This document shows, one piece after another, positions 23,499 to 30,522 of a stretch of DNA of 32,890 nt (within the stretch, counting starts at the first letter, position 1; each line of letters starts with the position of its first letter). The notes below the pieces were generated by a model. That model worked only from the letters and a program-made list of their open reading frames with translations, searched no databases and was not told the origin of the DNA. Origin of the DNA: a virus; IMG/VR virus record IMGVR_UViG_3300033153_002680, positions 1-32,890 of that record. One strand, written 5' to 3'. Both the position numbers and the translations under genes were made by a program.

Positions 23499-24068
23499 AT
23501 GAAAAGTATGTATATTGTAGGTAAAAAAGATGGAGAAGTTTTAATACAGACGTCCGGTATTTATTACACTAAATGCCCGCCTAACACAGACATATTGACA
23601 AATATTAAAGCAGCTCATGGCGGTAAAGATGAGGACTATTTTATTTATCATGTAGAAGATGAAGCAATCCAAGATAGGATAATGAATGGTGATTCTTACT
23701 CTTTACAATGGGATATTGGATCCATATTAGGTGTGGACTTTACCTCTGAAGACTCGAAACGATTTATCTCATTCGAGATTAACAGGGATTGGGTTGTACG
23801 TGACGGTGTTGATACAATAGAAATGATTGCTAAAATTTTATTACCTGACGGTAAAACCGTGGATGATGAATTTAACGGGTCAATTAATATGCCTGTTACA
23901 GCGCCCTACAACACATTAACTATAAGAGGTATGTTCATCAATGGGGTAATGTCGCGGGACTTTAAGCCTGAGTCATTAGGTCGATACACTTACCCGTCCA
24001 ACCCTGTAAGAATCGGGGATTTAAAAGTTAAAAATCAAATTAACATAGACGCTATTTTTGAGGTATAA
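23499..24068 (+). CDS. Putative baseplate/fibre accessory, 189 aa
   Basis: Not recognised. The N-terminal half (MYIVGKKDGEVLIQTSGIYY, then TDILTNIKAAHGGKDEDYF and IYHVEDEAIQDRIMNGDSYS) looks like a small alpha/beta domain; the C-terminal half is strand-rich and Ig-like (WVVRDGVDTIEMIAKILLPD). Position after gp47/J and before fibre-like genes suggests a baseplate periphery or fibre-attachment role. It ends two bases before the next gene. Confidence 0.6.
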   Translation: MKSMYIVGKKDGEVLIQTSGIYYTKCPPNTDILTNIKAAHGGKDEDYFIYHVEDEAIQDRIMNGDSYSLQWDIGSILGVDFTSEDSKRFISFEINRDWVVRDGVDTIEMIAKILLPDGKTVDDEFNGSINMPVTAPYNTLTIRGMFINGVMSRDFKPESLGRYTYPSNPVRIGDLKVKNQINIDAIFEV

Positions 24069-24070
24069 AT

Positions 24071-25129
24071 ATGTCTTTACAAATAGAGAGTAAACAAAAC
24101 GGTGTGGATGTTATTACGGCCGGTCAATTATCTAAAGATATAGCTATTCTCGGAGTAATAACCGCTCAATCCGTCGTATTAATACAGGTTAAAGCTAACG
24201 GCGTTTCACAGACAAACGGCAACCCAGGCCTGTTCACAGCGCAGATAACGTCTTCAACTAATATACATGTTGAAAGAGCTGTGACAGGCGGATGGGCTTG
24301 TGAAATATACTGGCAGATAATCGAGTTTAGCTCTGACGTATCTGTACAAAGGGGGTCGGATAACCTGACGACAACAGCCAACTCCACGATTATAAGTTCA
24401 GTTGATTTAGGGGAATCATATAGCCTCACTTATGCGAGAGGTCAAACACTGGACACGTTAATGGGGGAGTCACTTGTAAACGATATGTTGACGACTGCGA
24501 CAACGTTACTTATATATTTAAACTTTCCGAACGTAACGGACTGGGCGGAATGGCAAGTAATATCTATATCAGGAGCTACCGTTCAAAGTTTCGCGGGCGA
24601 TAGTATAGGGGAAACTTATAAGGATATTATCATTACCTCAGTTACTGAAAATGAATCGTTCTTAAAAGTAAACCTAACCAAATACAGCGCCTCCGGTTTA
24701 AACTCTGACATGATGCGAGGCGCCAGATTATCTGATAACGTAACTGTAAGACTGAGCGGGTATACTGCGGGGGATATCAACTATAAAGGGTATGTGATTG
24801 AACACCCTGACCTATCAGTACAGAGAGGTTGGGAAACAGCCACAGCGGCTATAACTGCTATAGCTATTTCCAGTGTATTGACAACCGACACTTTTCTATC
24901 CTCCGGGGGACATGTACAATCTTGGCAGACTACGAATTCAACAAATAATGATTATCAAGAATTCTCATTTGTCTATCGGTTTGATTCGCAAACTCAGATT
25001 TCAGTTATAAAAGATGAGGCTGTATATACGTCAACCGTATCGTGGGAAGTTATAGGAGCTACCGGCACTACGCCAGTAACTGGCGGTATACCGGATTATT
25101 ATTTCAGAATGAGAACTATACATCAATAA
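24071..25129 (+). CDS. Putative tail/receptor-binding protein with duplicated module
   Basis: 352 aa, strand-rich, Ser/Thr-rich, without charge clusters: the composition of an exposed virion protein. It contains two related modules about 158 residues apart, each with an alternating-strand approach to a VQRG motif (residues 92-95 and 250-253) followed by a Thr/Ala-rich stretch leading to ISSV and a W-containing strand. Duplication of this kind suits a fibre or receptor-binding protein. Function is inferred from context. Confidence 0.55.
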   Translation: MSLQIESKQNGVDVITAGQLSKDIAILGVITAQSVVLIQVKANGVSQTNGNPGLFTAQITSSTNIHVERAVTGGWACEIYWQIIEFSSDVSVQRGSDNLTTTANSTIISSVDLGESYSLTYARGQTLDTLMGESLVNDMLTTATTLLIYLNFPNVTDWAEWQVISISGATVQSFAGDSIGETYKDIIITSVTENESFLKVNLTKYSASGLNSDMMRGARLSDNVTVRLSGYTAGDINYKGYVIEHPDLSVQRGWETATAAITAIAISSVLTTDTFLSSGGHVQSWQTTNSTNNDYQEFSFVYRFDSQTQISVIKDEAVYTSTVSWEVIGATGTTPVTGGIPDYYFRMRTIHQ

Positions 25130-25155
25130 TCATAATTTACAAAAGGAAATTAATT

Positions 25156-26319
25156 ATGTTACCTTTACCACAAAGTACAGCCTCAACGGTTATAGTAGGT
25201 CCCATAGTTGAAGCGGACGGTTTAACACCTGTTACAGCTTCAAAACAGTTTAGGATATCAAAAAACGGCGGAGCGTACGGAGATACAACAAACATGACAG
25301 TATATAGGGAGAACGGTGAACACGCTCTTATCCTGTCAACGTCTGACTTGAATACGCTGGGTAGGATCCGCATTAGTTACTGGACTTCCCCTAACGGGAC
25401 GAGCCCTTTACATGTATTCCATGACTTTCAGGTTATGACTTTAAATGCTTATAACGCGTACTACGGCGCGGATGGTGTAGGTAAAATTAAGTTAGAACAA
25501 TTATCCGCTATCAGCAATACGTCAAGTGAGGCGGCTTTCGAAGCTAAAAATACAGTACTCGGTATAGGCTTTAACTGTGAAGGTAAAGGATCCGCTCAAC
25601 CGGGTATGCAGGTATCTAATATAGATAGTGGCGGCGTAGGTCTTGGGATAGTATCCGGTAATATCGCTTTAAAAATTTCACCCGGTATATCCGCCGACAG
25701 TCACGGTATACAAGTACTGTCCCCCAACGGGAACGCTATTAAAGCCGAAGCTACAGGCGGCGCTTATTCAGGTATTGTGGCGAGAGGTCAGGGAGTCGGT
25801 AAAGATATTGACGCGGCGGAACTCGCAGAACTCGCAGCGGAACATGACACTTTATTCGCTGAACACTTTACACTTGTAGTAAATCAACAAGATTTATCAA
25901 CCGAACATGATACCCTACAAGATCAACACGGGGATATCATAACAGCTATAGGAACAAGCACTGGAGACTTAAATGATAGTACAGTTAATAAACAGATAAT
26001 AGCCAAAGCCTTCAGATCAGAAGATGTCAGCTCTACCCCAGCGGTAGCCGGTTCCAATTTTGAATCTATTGACACTGAGCTACAAAAAATTATAGGTAAA
26101 TTACCGAGCGGGACTTTATCTGATTTCAATCTGTCAAGTGTAGTTGACGGCATAACTGTGGATATGATTCTACAATTGTCTATGGCTATGATGGACGGCC
26201 GTATCCGTAAAGATACGCCTAACGTGGGTGATTTAACCTTTTACAAAAGGGATAACACATCTATTTTGACTATTACCAGATCTACTGAAACAGAACGTTC
26301 AAGAGTTGTAATTCCTTAA
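25156..26319 (+). CDS. Putative tail fibre, 387 aa
   Basis: Starts at ATG 25156 with AAAAGGAAA upstream; an ATG at 25042 in the same frame lies within the previous gene and is rejected. The N-terminal ~95 residues form an Ig-like domain (LTPVTASKQFRISKNGGAYGD), common at the base of phage fibres. A Gly/Ser/Ala-rich beta region follows, then a coiled-coil stretch (LAELAAEHDTLFAEH...LSTEHDTLQDQHGDI) near residues 233-270, and a compact C-terminal LTFYKRDNTSILTITRS end. Fibre role is likely; the ligand is unknown. Confidence 0.65.
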   Translation: MLPLPQSTASTVIVGPIVEADGLTPVTASKQFRISKNGGAYGDTTNMTVYRENGEHALILSTSDLNTLGRIRISYWTSPNGTSPLHVFHDFQVMTLNAYNAYYGADGVGKIKLEQLSAISNTSSEAAFEAKNTVLGIGFNCEGKGSAQPGMQVSNIDSGGVGLGIVSGNIALKISPGISADSHGIQVLSPNGNAIKAEATGGAYSGIVARGQGVGKDIDAAELAELAAEHDTLFAEHFTLVVNQQDLSTEHDTLQDQHGDIITAIGTSTGDLNDSTVNKQIIAKAFRSEDVSSTPAVAGSNFESIDTELQKIIGKLPSGTLSDFNLSSVVDGITVDMILQLSMAMMDGRIRKDTPNVGDLTFYKRDNTSILTITRSTETERSRVVIP

Positions 26320-26331
26320 CAAGGGGTATTA

Positions 26332-27027
26332 ATGCCAAATATAAATAATATAGCTCTTTACGGTCAAACAATACCTTTACGGATGGGGTTAATAGCCTCA
26401 TTCGGTTATTTTGATTTCGTCGGTCAACCTGACGATTCCATACCTAACCATGTTGAAAGAGCTTTAAATCTATTAGTGGAGCAGTTTACAGATAGGGAAC
26501 AGCTTAAAGCCGCTGCCGCTATATTTGTAAAGGAAACTCAGAATATAGAAGATGTTCTCAGTACTTTAAAACTTCTAAAAGATTTGGATACACAGACAGG
26601 GGACCAGCTTGACATGATAGGGGAGCTTGTAGGTGAGGAGCGTAATTTTAGAACAGACGATAATTATAGAGAAGCTATACGATTACGTATTTTTGTCAAT
26701 AAGTCAAGCGGAGAGCCTGAAACAATTATAGAAGCTTTCCAGGCTATAATGAATCCGACGGAAATGCATTTAAGGGAAATAGGTAACGCTACTTTATTAA
26801 TAAATTTCAAATCAGTTTTTACACCTCCCTCAGATTTACGGGAAAGAATTGAATTAATTGCCTCTTCAGGCGTTAAGATAATTCTCACTTGGTCAATTGA
26901 TGACGACCCGGATTTCGCTTTTGATGGTGAAGGCGGTTATCCTCCGGAGGCTAATACGCTGGGGTTCGGTGAAACGGGTGTAGGTAATGTACTTGAAGGC
27001 GGACGTTTCGTTGAGTTAATAACTTAA
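26332..27027 (+). CDS. Baseplate wedge (DUF2612 family)
   Basis: 231 aa. The signature LDMIGELVGEERNFRTDDNY with REAIRLRIFVNKSSGEPETI is that of DUF2612, the gpI/gp53-type wedge that bridges gp47/J to fibres. The C-terminal part ends in an acidic GFGETGVGNVLEGGRF region. It is normally adjacent to gp47/J, but here two or three probable fibre genes lie between them. It follows the fibre gene by 12 bases. Confidence 0.85.
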   Translation: MPNINNIALYGQTIPLRMGLIASFGYFDFVGQPDDSIPNHVERALNLLVEQFTDREQLKAAAAIFVKETQNIEDVLSTLKLLKDLDTQTGDQLDMIGELVGEERNFRTDDNYREAIRLRIFVNKSSGEPETIIEAFQAIMNPTEMHLREIGNATLLINFKSVFTPPSDLRERIELIASSGVKIILTWSIDDDPDFAFDGEGGYPPEANTLGFGETGVGNVLEGGRFVELIT

Positions 27028-27061
27028 TTTACAAATAATAATTTTCATAGGAGATAAGAAT

Positions 27062-27898
27062 ATGGGACTAATTTTTCCAGACCCACCCGCAGACTTGCCG
27101 GAATTCGCGAGGACAGATCAGATAGACCCAACAACAGGGGAAAATAATGTTGTAGAAGCTTCGGCCACTCAAAAACTTTTCGGATGGATTCCTTTCCGTA
27201 AACGGCCTGAACGTAACGTAATGAACTGGCTGCACAGGTTGACTTATGAACAGCAAAACTATGTTGTGAATTCTTTGTTCCCTTCCCTTGACGGATGGGC
27301 AGACTCAGCTCAGAACGCTATAAATTCTTTAAGTACTCAAGTGGGTGATTTACAAAGCCAAATGGCGGCCGTAATATCCGGTTCCATTGTCGGTACTGTA
27401 TCCGCTTCATTAAAATTAAACCCGCAATTTATAGGGCGCGGTTGGTCAGGCCTCATTGCTGGCAGTGCTGGAACTATTCGGGGACCTATCGACGTAGGCG
27501 GTGTGAGTGATTTATCGCATTACTTGGATTTTGATATGCCTTACGTTAGGTATAGAGATATTCTTTTATTAACTTTCCCCGACCCGTTCTTAATAGGAAC
27601 AGCTAACGCCGGACAGCTTGACGGGTGCGTACTTGAAATTTTAGCTCAACCCGCCAATTGGGATCTACCTAATGAACAGCATGCGAATATTAGATGCCAA
27701 CAATTTAACGGTGAGATTAACGGTAGGGTAATCGCCGGTAACGGAAACGCCTGGGATATAAAGACCGCCGATTCCACCGGAGTGGCTGTTCAGAATTATT
27801 GCACTGATTGGATATTTCAACACAGTATTGCAGCTTCTGGGATAATGGGACAGACTATTACTCTCAAAAGTAAAACAGATTTAGGCTGGCCTACCTAA
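27062..27898 (+). CDS. Tail fibre protein, 278 aa
   Basis: Last gene of the tail block. It carries the tail-fibre N-terminal pattern: LPEFARTDQIDPTTGENNVV, then FGWIPFRKRPERNVMNWLHR and LTYEQQNYVVNSLFPSLDGW, typical of collar or baseplate-attaching fibre N-termini. A short helical stretch with STQVGDLQSQMAAV follows and then a strand-rich C-terminal domain (about residues 115-278). It is short for a full-length fibre and could be an attachment or receptor-tip subunit. ATG 27062 has AGGAGATAAG upstream. A structured RNA end follows the stop. Confidence 0.75.
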   Translation: MGLIFPDPPADLPEFARTDQIDPTTGENNVVEASATQKLFGWIPFRKRPERNVMNWLHRLTYEQQNYVVNSLFPSLDGWADSAQNAINSLSTQVGDLQSQMAAVISGSIVGTVSASLKLNPQFIGRGWSGLIAGSAGTIRGPIDVGGVSDLSHYLDFDMPYVRYRDILLLTFPDPFLIGTANAGQLDGCVLEILAQPANWDLPNEQHANIRCQQFNGEINGRVIAGNGNAWDIKTADSTGVAVQNYCTDWIFQHSIAASGIMGQTITLKSKTDLGWPT

Positions 27899-27904
27899 TG
27901 TCAA

Positions 27905-27962
27905 CAGCCTTACGGCTGCCTCCGGGAGTGTCTGCCTGTTGTCAAGGACAGGCTTTCGCTCC
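27905..27962 (+). terminator. Structured RNA end of the tail operon
   Basis: Two stems follow the fibre stop: CAGCC/GGCTG (27905-27909 and 27914-27918) and a nested structure with GCCTGT (27934-27939)/ACAGGC (27948-27953) enclosed by GGAG (27925-27928)/CTCC (27959-27962). A T-rich stretch (TTATTTATTTG) follows. It is a plausible terminator, though not of the classic stem plus T-run form. Confidence 0.55.
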
Positions 27963-27973
27963 TTATTTATTTG

Positions 27974-27995
27974 AAACGCAATACAAACGCAATAC
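27974..27995 (+). repeat. Tandem 11-bp direct repeats AAACGCAATAC
   Basis: Two perfect copies of AAACGCAATAC (27974-27984, 27985-27995) are followed by a partial third (TAACGCAT, 27996-28003). An 11-bp period places the units on one DNA face, as in iteron or operator arrays. TTGAAA at 27971-27976 overlaps and could be a -35 box with a weak -10 near 27993. An exact inverted copy lies at 28561-28571. Confidence 0.65.
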
Positions 27996-28040
27996 TAACG
28001 CATGGCGTATACGTATATATAACTACCTTCATATATAATA

Positions 28041-28218
28041 GAACAGTGTTTATTTTACTCAAGAATACAGGTTTTAAGCTGTAAGTGTATAATTTATAGT
28101 TATATATATTATTATTTGTAAATTTTTATTATTAGTATAGGTATACACCCCATGCGTGAAGGTGCATAATTATTGCATTATTATATCTTTTTTATTGCTT
28201 TTATTCTGGAACAGTGTT
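28041..28218 (+). repeat. Direct repeat GAACAGTGTT, two copies
   Basis: GAACAGTGTT occurs at 28041-28050 and 28209-28218, 168 bases apart. The first follows TATAAT (28034-28039) by one base and the second precedes a TATATTTAA run. They may be paired promoter-proximal or protein-binding sites; this is only sequence repetition. Confidence 0.4.
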
Positions 28219-28274
28219 ATATTTAAGTAGTAGTTAATAATTGAACTTATCACGTAAGAAGGAGATTTTTAAGA

Positions 28275-28517
28275 ATGATACCTTTCACAGCTACAATAAG
28301 AACTAAACTCGATACAGTGTCCGTATTCACAATACACGCCACAAGCCACAGGAAGGCTATGGAGGAAATGTATAAGCATGTCTCATTGTCATCTACTATA
28401 AATACTGTATCCTTCAGCCTGAAGAGAGACAAGCAGAATTACCTTACAGCCGTTTCCCAGCGTGTGAAAGCTACACGTTTAAAAAATTTTAAAAAAGTAG
28501 GTGCTGTAAGTTGTTAG
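28275..28517 (+). CDS. Hypothetical basic protein, 80 aa
   Basis: First gene of the next module, with AAGAAGGAG upstream of ATG 28275. It is basic, with a strand-like N-terminus (FTATIRTKLDTVSVFTIHAT) and a helix (RKAMEEMYKHV), then a Lys/Arg-rich tail ending in a Cys. No family is recognised. It is bracketed by copies of the AAACGCAATAC sequence on both sides, so a regulatory relation is conceivable but unproven. Confidence 0.55.
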   Translation: MIPFTATIRTKLDTVSVFTIHATSHRKAMEEMYKHVSLSSTINTVSFSLKRDKQNYLTAVSQRVKATRLKNFKKVGAVSC

Positions 28518-28560
28518 TTTTAAACGACTTAAAAGGACGGAAAATAAAAATATAAAAAAA

Positions 28561-28571
28561 GTATTGCGTTT
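28561..28571 (-). repeat. Inverted copy of the 11-bp repeat
   Basis: GTATTGCGTTT is the exact reverse complement of the tandem unit at 27974-27995. It sits in the 111-base gap upstream of the DUF932 gene. Together with the tandem copies it flanks the 80-aa gene, as expected for shared operators. Confidence 0.6.
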
Positions 28572-28643
28572 AAAGATTACATCAATTATTTTATTTAAGT
28601 ATTAAGTGACAGAACAACACTTTAAAAAATGAAGGGAGCTCTT

Positions 28644-29585
28644 ATGAGCCGTACAAAAATTCACAATTTAAAAGATTTCCAAAGATCAAATTTAAACTGG
28701 GATGTTGAAAAACGTCCTATCTATGATTCTAAAGGTAAAGTATTACCGGTTAAAGGTACTTTTAGGACAGACAATAATGATTTCCTGGGTGTAGTTACTA
28801 ATAACTACAAAGTAATTCAGAACAGGGAGATTTTTAATTTCATTGATCGTTTACAAGAAAACGGTTTAAACATGGAATGTTTAAGGTCGGATAGTTTTCA
28901 AGGCGGGCGCTCTGTTTTTGCTGAATTCGATTTAAAAGACTTCTCTCTCGATGTCGGGAACGTTGGTGATATTGTAAACACTTCTTTAATAGTCCGCGCC
29001 ATGCACGACGGTAGCGGGTCTTTTTCATTAGGCCTTAATACTAAACGTTTAATATGTACTAACGGTATGACATTACCTACAAAACATTCTATTGATTATG
29101 TCAGGCATACACAAAACGCTCCCTTAAAGATAGAAGGTATGTATGATACCGTAGGCCTGTTAAGTTCTGAGATAGAAAACTTTTTCGCCCTTCTTAATTC
29201 ACTCGCTAAAATAAAATTATCTGTTCCTGTTGTCGGTAAAATAGTTAATAATATTTTTCAAAATGATGAGGGTATTATGTCGAACGTGGCTGAGAATAAA
29301 GCTTTGACTATCCTTAATAATTTTGAAACTAATGATAATAACACTTTTAAGAAACAGTCTGGTACCGCGTACGCCTTACTAAATGCTGTCACAAATTATA
29401 CAGACCATTCTGTCAATTACCGACCCTCAAATAATGAAACAGCACAACAGGGAGCATTGAGGGGAATGTTATTCGGCACTGGTGAAGTTTTAAAAATGAA
29501 AGCTCTGTACGAAATTACAAAAATTATTACTTCGGAAATGCCGTCCGCTAAATTACCTGTAAAATCTTTGAAAGGTATTTTATAA
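28644..29585 (+). CDS. DUF932 family protein
   Basis: 313 aa, a phage/plasmid protein of the DUF932 family. Recognisable strings are FLGVVTNNYKVIQNREIFNF, then GRSVFAEFDLKDF, SLIVRAMHDGSGSFSLGLN and KRLICTNGMTLPTKHS, in the usual order. The C-terminal domain holds the ALLNAVTNYTDHSVNYR segment typical of the family. The molecular role of the family is not established; members often sit in accessory or replication regions. ATG 28644 is preferred (AAGGGAGC upstream) over ATG 28629. Confidence 0.85.
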   Translation: MSRTKIHNLKDFQRSNLNWDVEKRPIYDSKGKVLPVKGTFRTDNNDFLGVVTNNYKVIQNREIFNFIDRLQENGLNMECLRSDSFQGGRSVFAEFDLKDFSLDVGNVGDIVNTSLIVRAMHDGSGSFSLGLNTKRLICTNGMTLPTKHSIDYVRHTQNAPLKIEGMYDTVGLLSSEIENFFALLNSLAKIKLSVPVVGKIVNNIFQNDEGIMSNVAENKALTILNNFETNDNNTFKKQSGTAYALLNAVTNYTDHSVNYRPSNNETAQQGALRGMLFGTGEVLKMKALYEITKIITSEMPSAKLPVKSLKGIL

Positions 29586-29872
29586 TGCATTTAATATCTA
29601 AAGACTATACTAAAAAATGCACTGAGGAAATGTCATTTATGTGGATGTTGTATTCCTCTATCTCTGAAGTACCGAAATTTGAGGCATATACTGTACTGAA
29701 TGAATTCTTTTCCCGCGCTTTCGGCGTGTTCTTAAATGATAGTGATTTGGATGTAAATTTGATAAAGAGAATACGCGTAAAGCTTTTAGAGAATTCCGGG
29801 ATTAATAAACCTATCTTAAAACAGTCCACCATATGGAATAGAATTGAAAAGAATATAATTTTTGAGGGTTAA
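29585..29872 (+). CDS. Hypothetical protein, 95 aa
   Basis: Start overlaps the previous stop (TAATG). Helical and hydrophobic in the middle (FMWMLYSSI, FEAYTVLNEFFSRAFGVFL) but with no clear transmembrane segment, and a basic C-terminal half. Probably co-translated with the DUF932 gene, suggesting a partner role. No family is recognised. Confidence 0.5.
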   Translation: MHLISKDYTKKCTEEMSFMWMLYSSISEVPKFEAYTVLNEFFSRAFGVFLNDSDLDVNLIKRIRVKLLENSGINKPILKQSTIWNRIEKNIIFEG

Positions 29873-29914
29873 AATAACTAACTAAATTCATGTACTAATT
29901 TTTGGAGGTATGAT

Positions 29915-30463
29915 ATGGCCGTAAAGATTAAAAAGAAAACAGTGATAAAAAAACCAGTTAAGGATCCCGCTGAAAAGATCAATAAGGTTACAGAAAAAGC
30001 TATTAAAAAAGCTACTAAAAAAGACATCAAGGAACCTATTGACAAAACGGAAACTGAGGAGCTTACAGGTAAAAAAGCTCAAAGAAAATACGTAACCGAT
30101 TTGATTACCGCACAGATACATACTGATACTGATATCTCTAAGTTGACTGAAAAGAAGTTCATAGAACTTGGGGAGTATAAACCAGGCAAGGTTTCAGGAG
30201 TACGCTGGCATATAAATAATGGTACTAACTGTTTTGTATCTAAACAGGAAATACCTTACGAAAGAATCGTAATAGTAGATGACTTACCTGTACCAGCTTC
30301 TACAGTACCGAGAAAGCCGAAAAAACCGTCAGTAAAAAAGAGCCCTATTAAAAAGGCTTTAAAGGCGAAATATGATATAGGAAGCACGCCTGAAAGTAAA
30401 GAGGAGAAAAAAGAAGAGGCTCCTATTGAAAAAGTTAAAAAGCTGAAAAAAATTAAAAAATAA
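29915..30463 (+). CDS. Lys-rich protein with small central domain
   Basis: 182 aa. The first ~55 residues and the last ~65 are low-complexity Lys/Pro/Glu-rich and probably disordered; a globular segment of about 50-60 residues lies between (RKYVTDLITAQIHTDTDISK, then EYKPGKVSGVRWHINNG). The histone-H1-like layout suggests nucleic-acid binding. ATG 29915 has TTGGAGG upstream and a strong hairpin follows the stop. Function is inference. Confidence 0.6.
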   Translation: MAVKIKKKTVIKKPVKDPAEKINKVTEKAIKKATKKDIKEPIDKTETEELTGKKAQRKYVTDLITAQIHTDTDISKLTEKKFIELGEYKPGKVSGVRWHINNGTNCFVSKQEIPYERIVIVDDLPVPASTVPRKPKKPSVKKSPIKKALKAKYDIGSTPESKEEKKEEAPIEKVKKLKKIKK

Positions 30464-30472
30464 TTTCAATAA

Positions 30473-30500
30473 TTTAGGGTACTTATTTAAGTACCCTAAA
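30473..30500 (+). terminator. Perfect 13-bp hairpin between genes
   Basis: TTTAGGGTACTTA and TAAGTACCCTAAA form a perfect 13-bp stem with a 2-base loop. No T-run follows, so intrinsic termination on the + strand is doubtful. It could be an RNA-processing or stabilising hairpin, or a dyad protein-binding site in DNA. Confidence 0.55.
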
Positions 30501-30522
30501 TATAAAAGGATTTAATTTACTT

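Larger units (their letters stand above)
27899..28274. other. Gene-free regulatory region between modules
   Basis: The only stretch over 300 bases without a gene. After the terminator-like structure it holds 11-bp direct repeats (27974-27995), very AT-rich DNA (about 28010-28240), a TATAAT at 28034-28039, two copies of GAACAGTGTT (28041 and 28209) and several GCAATA/TATTGC cores. No open frame with a ribosome binding site was found in it on either strand. It separates the virion genes from the next module and may hold promoters, operators or an origin. Confidence 0.5.

Noticed and set aside
25042-25155. Fibre start at ATG 25042
   Set aside because: It would overlap the previous gene by 88 bases with no ribosome binding site; ATG 25156 has AAAAGGAAA.
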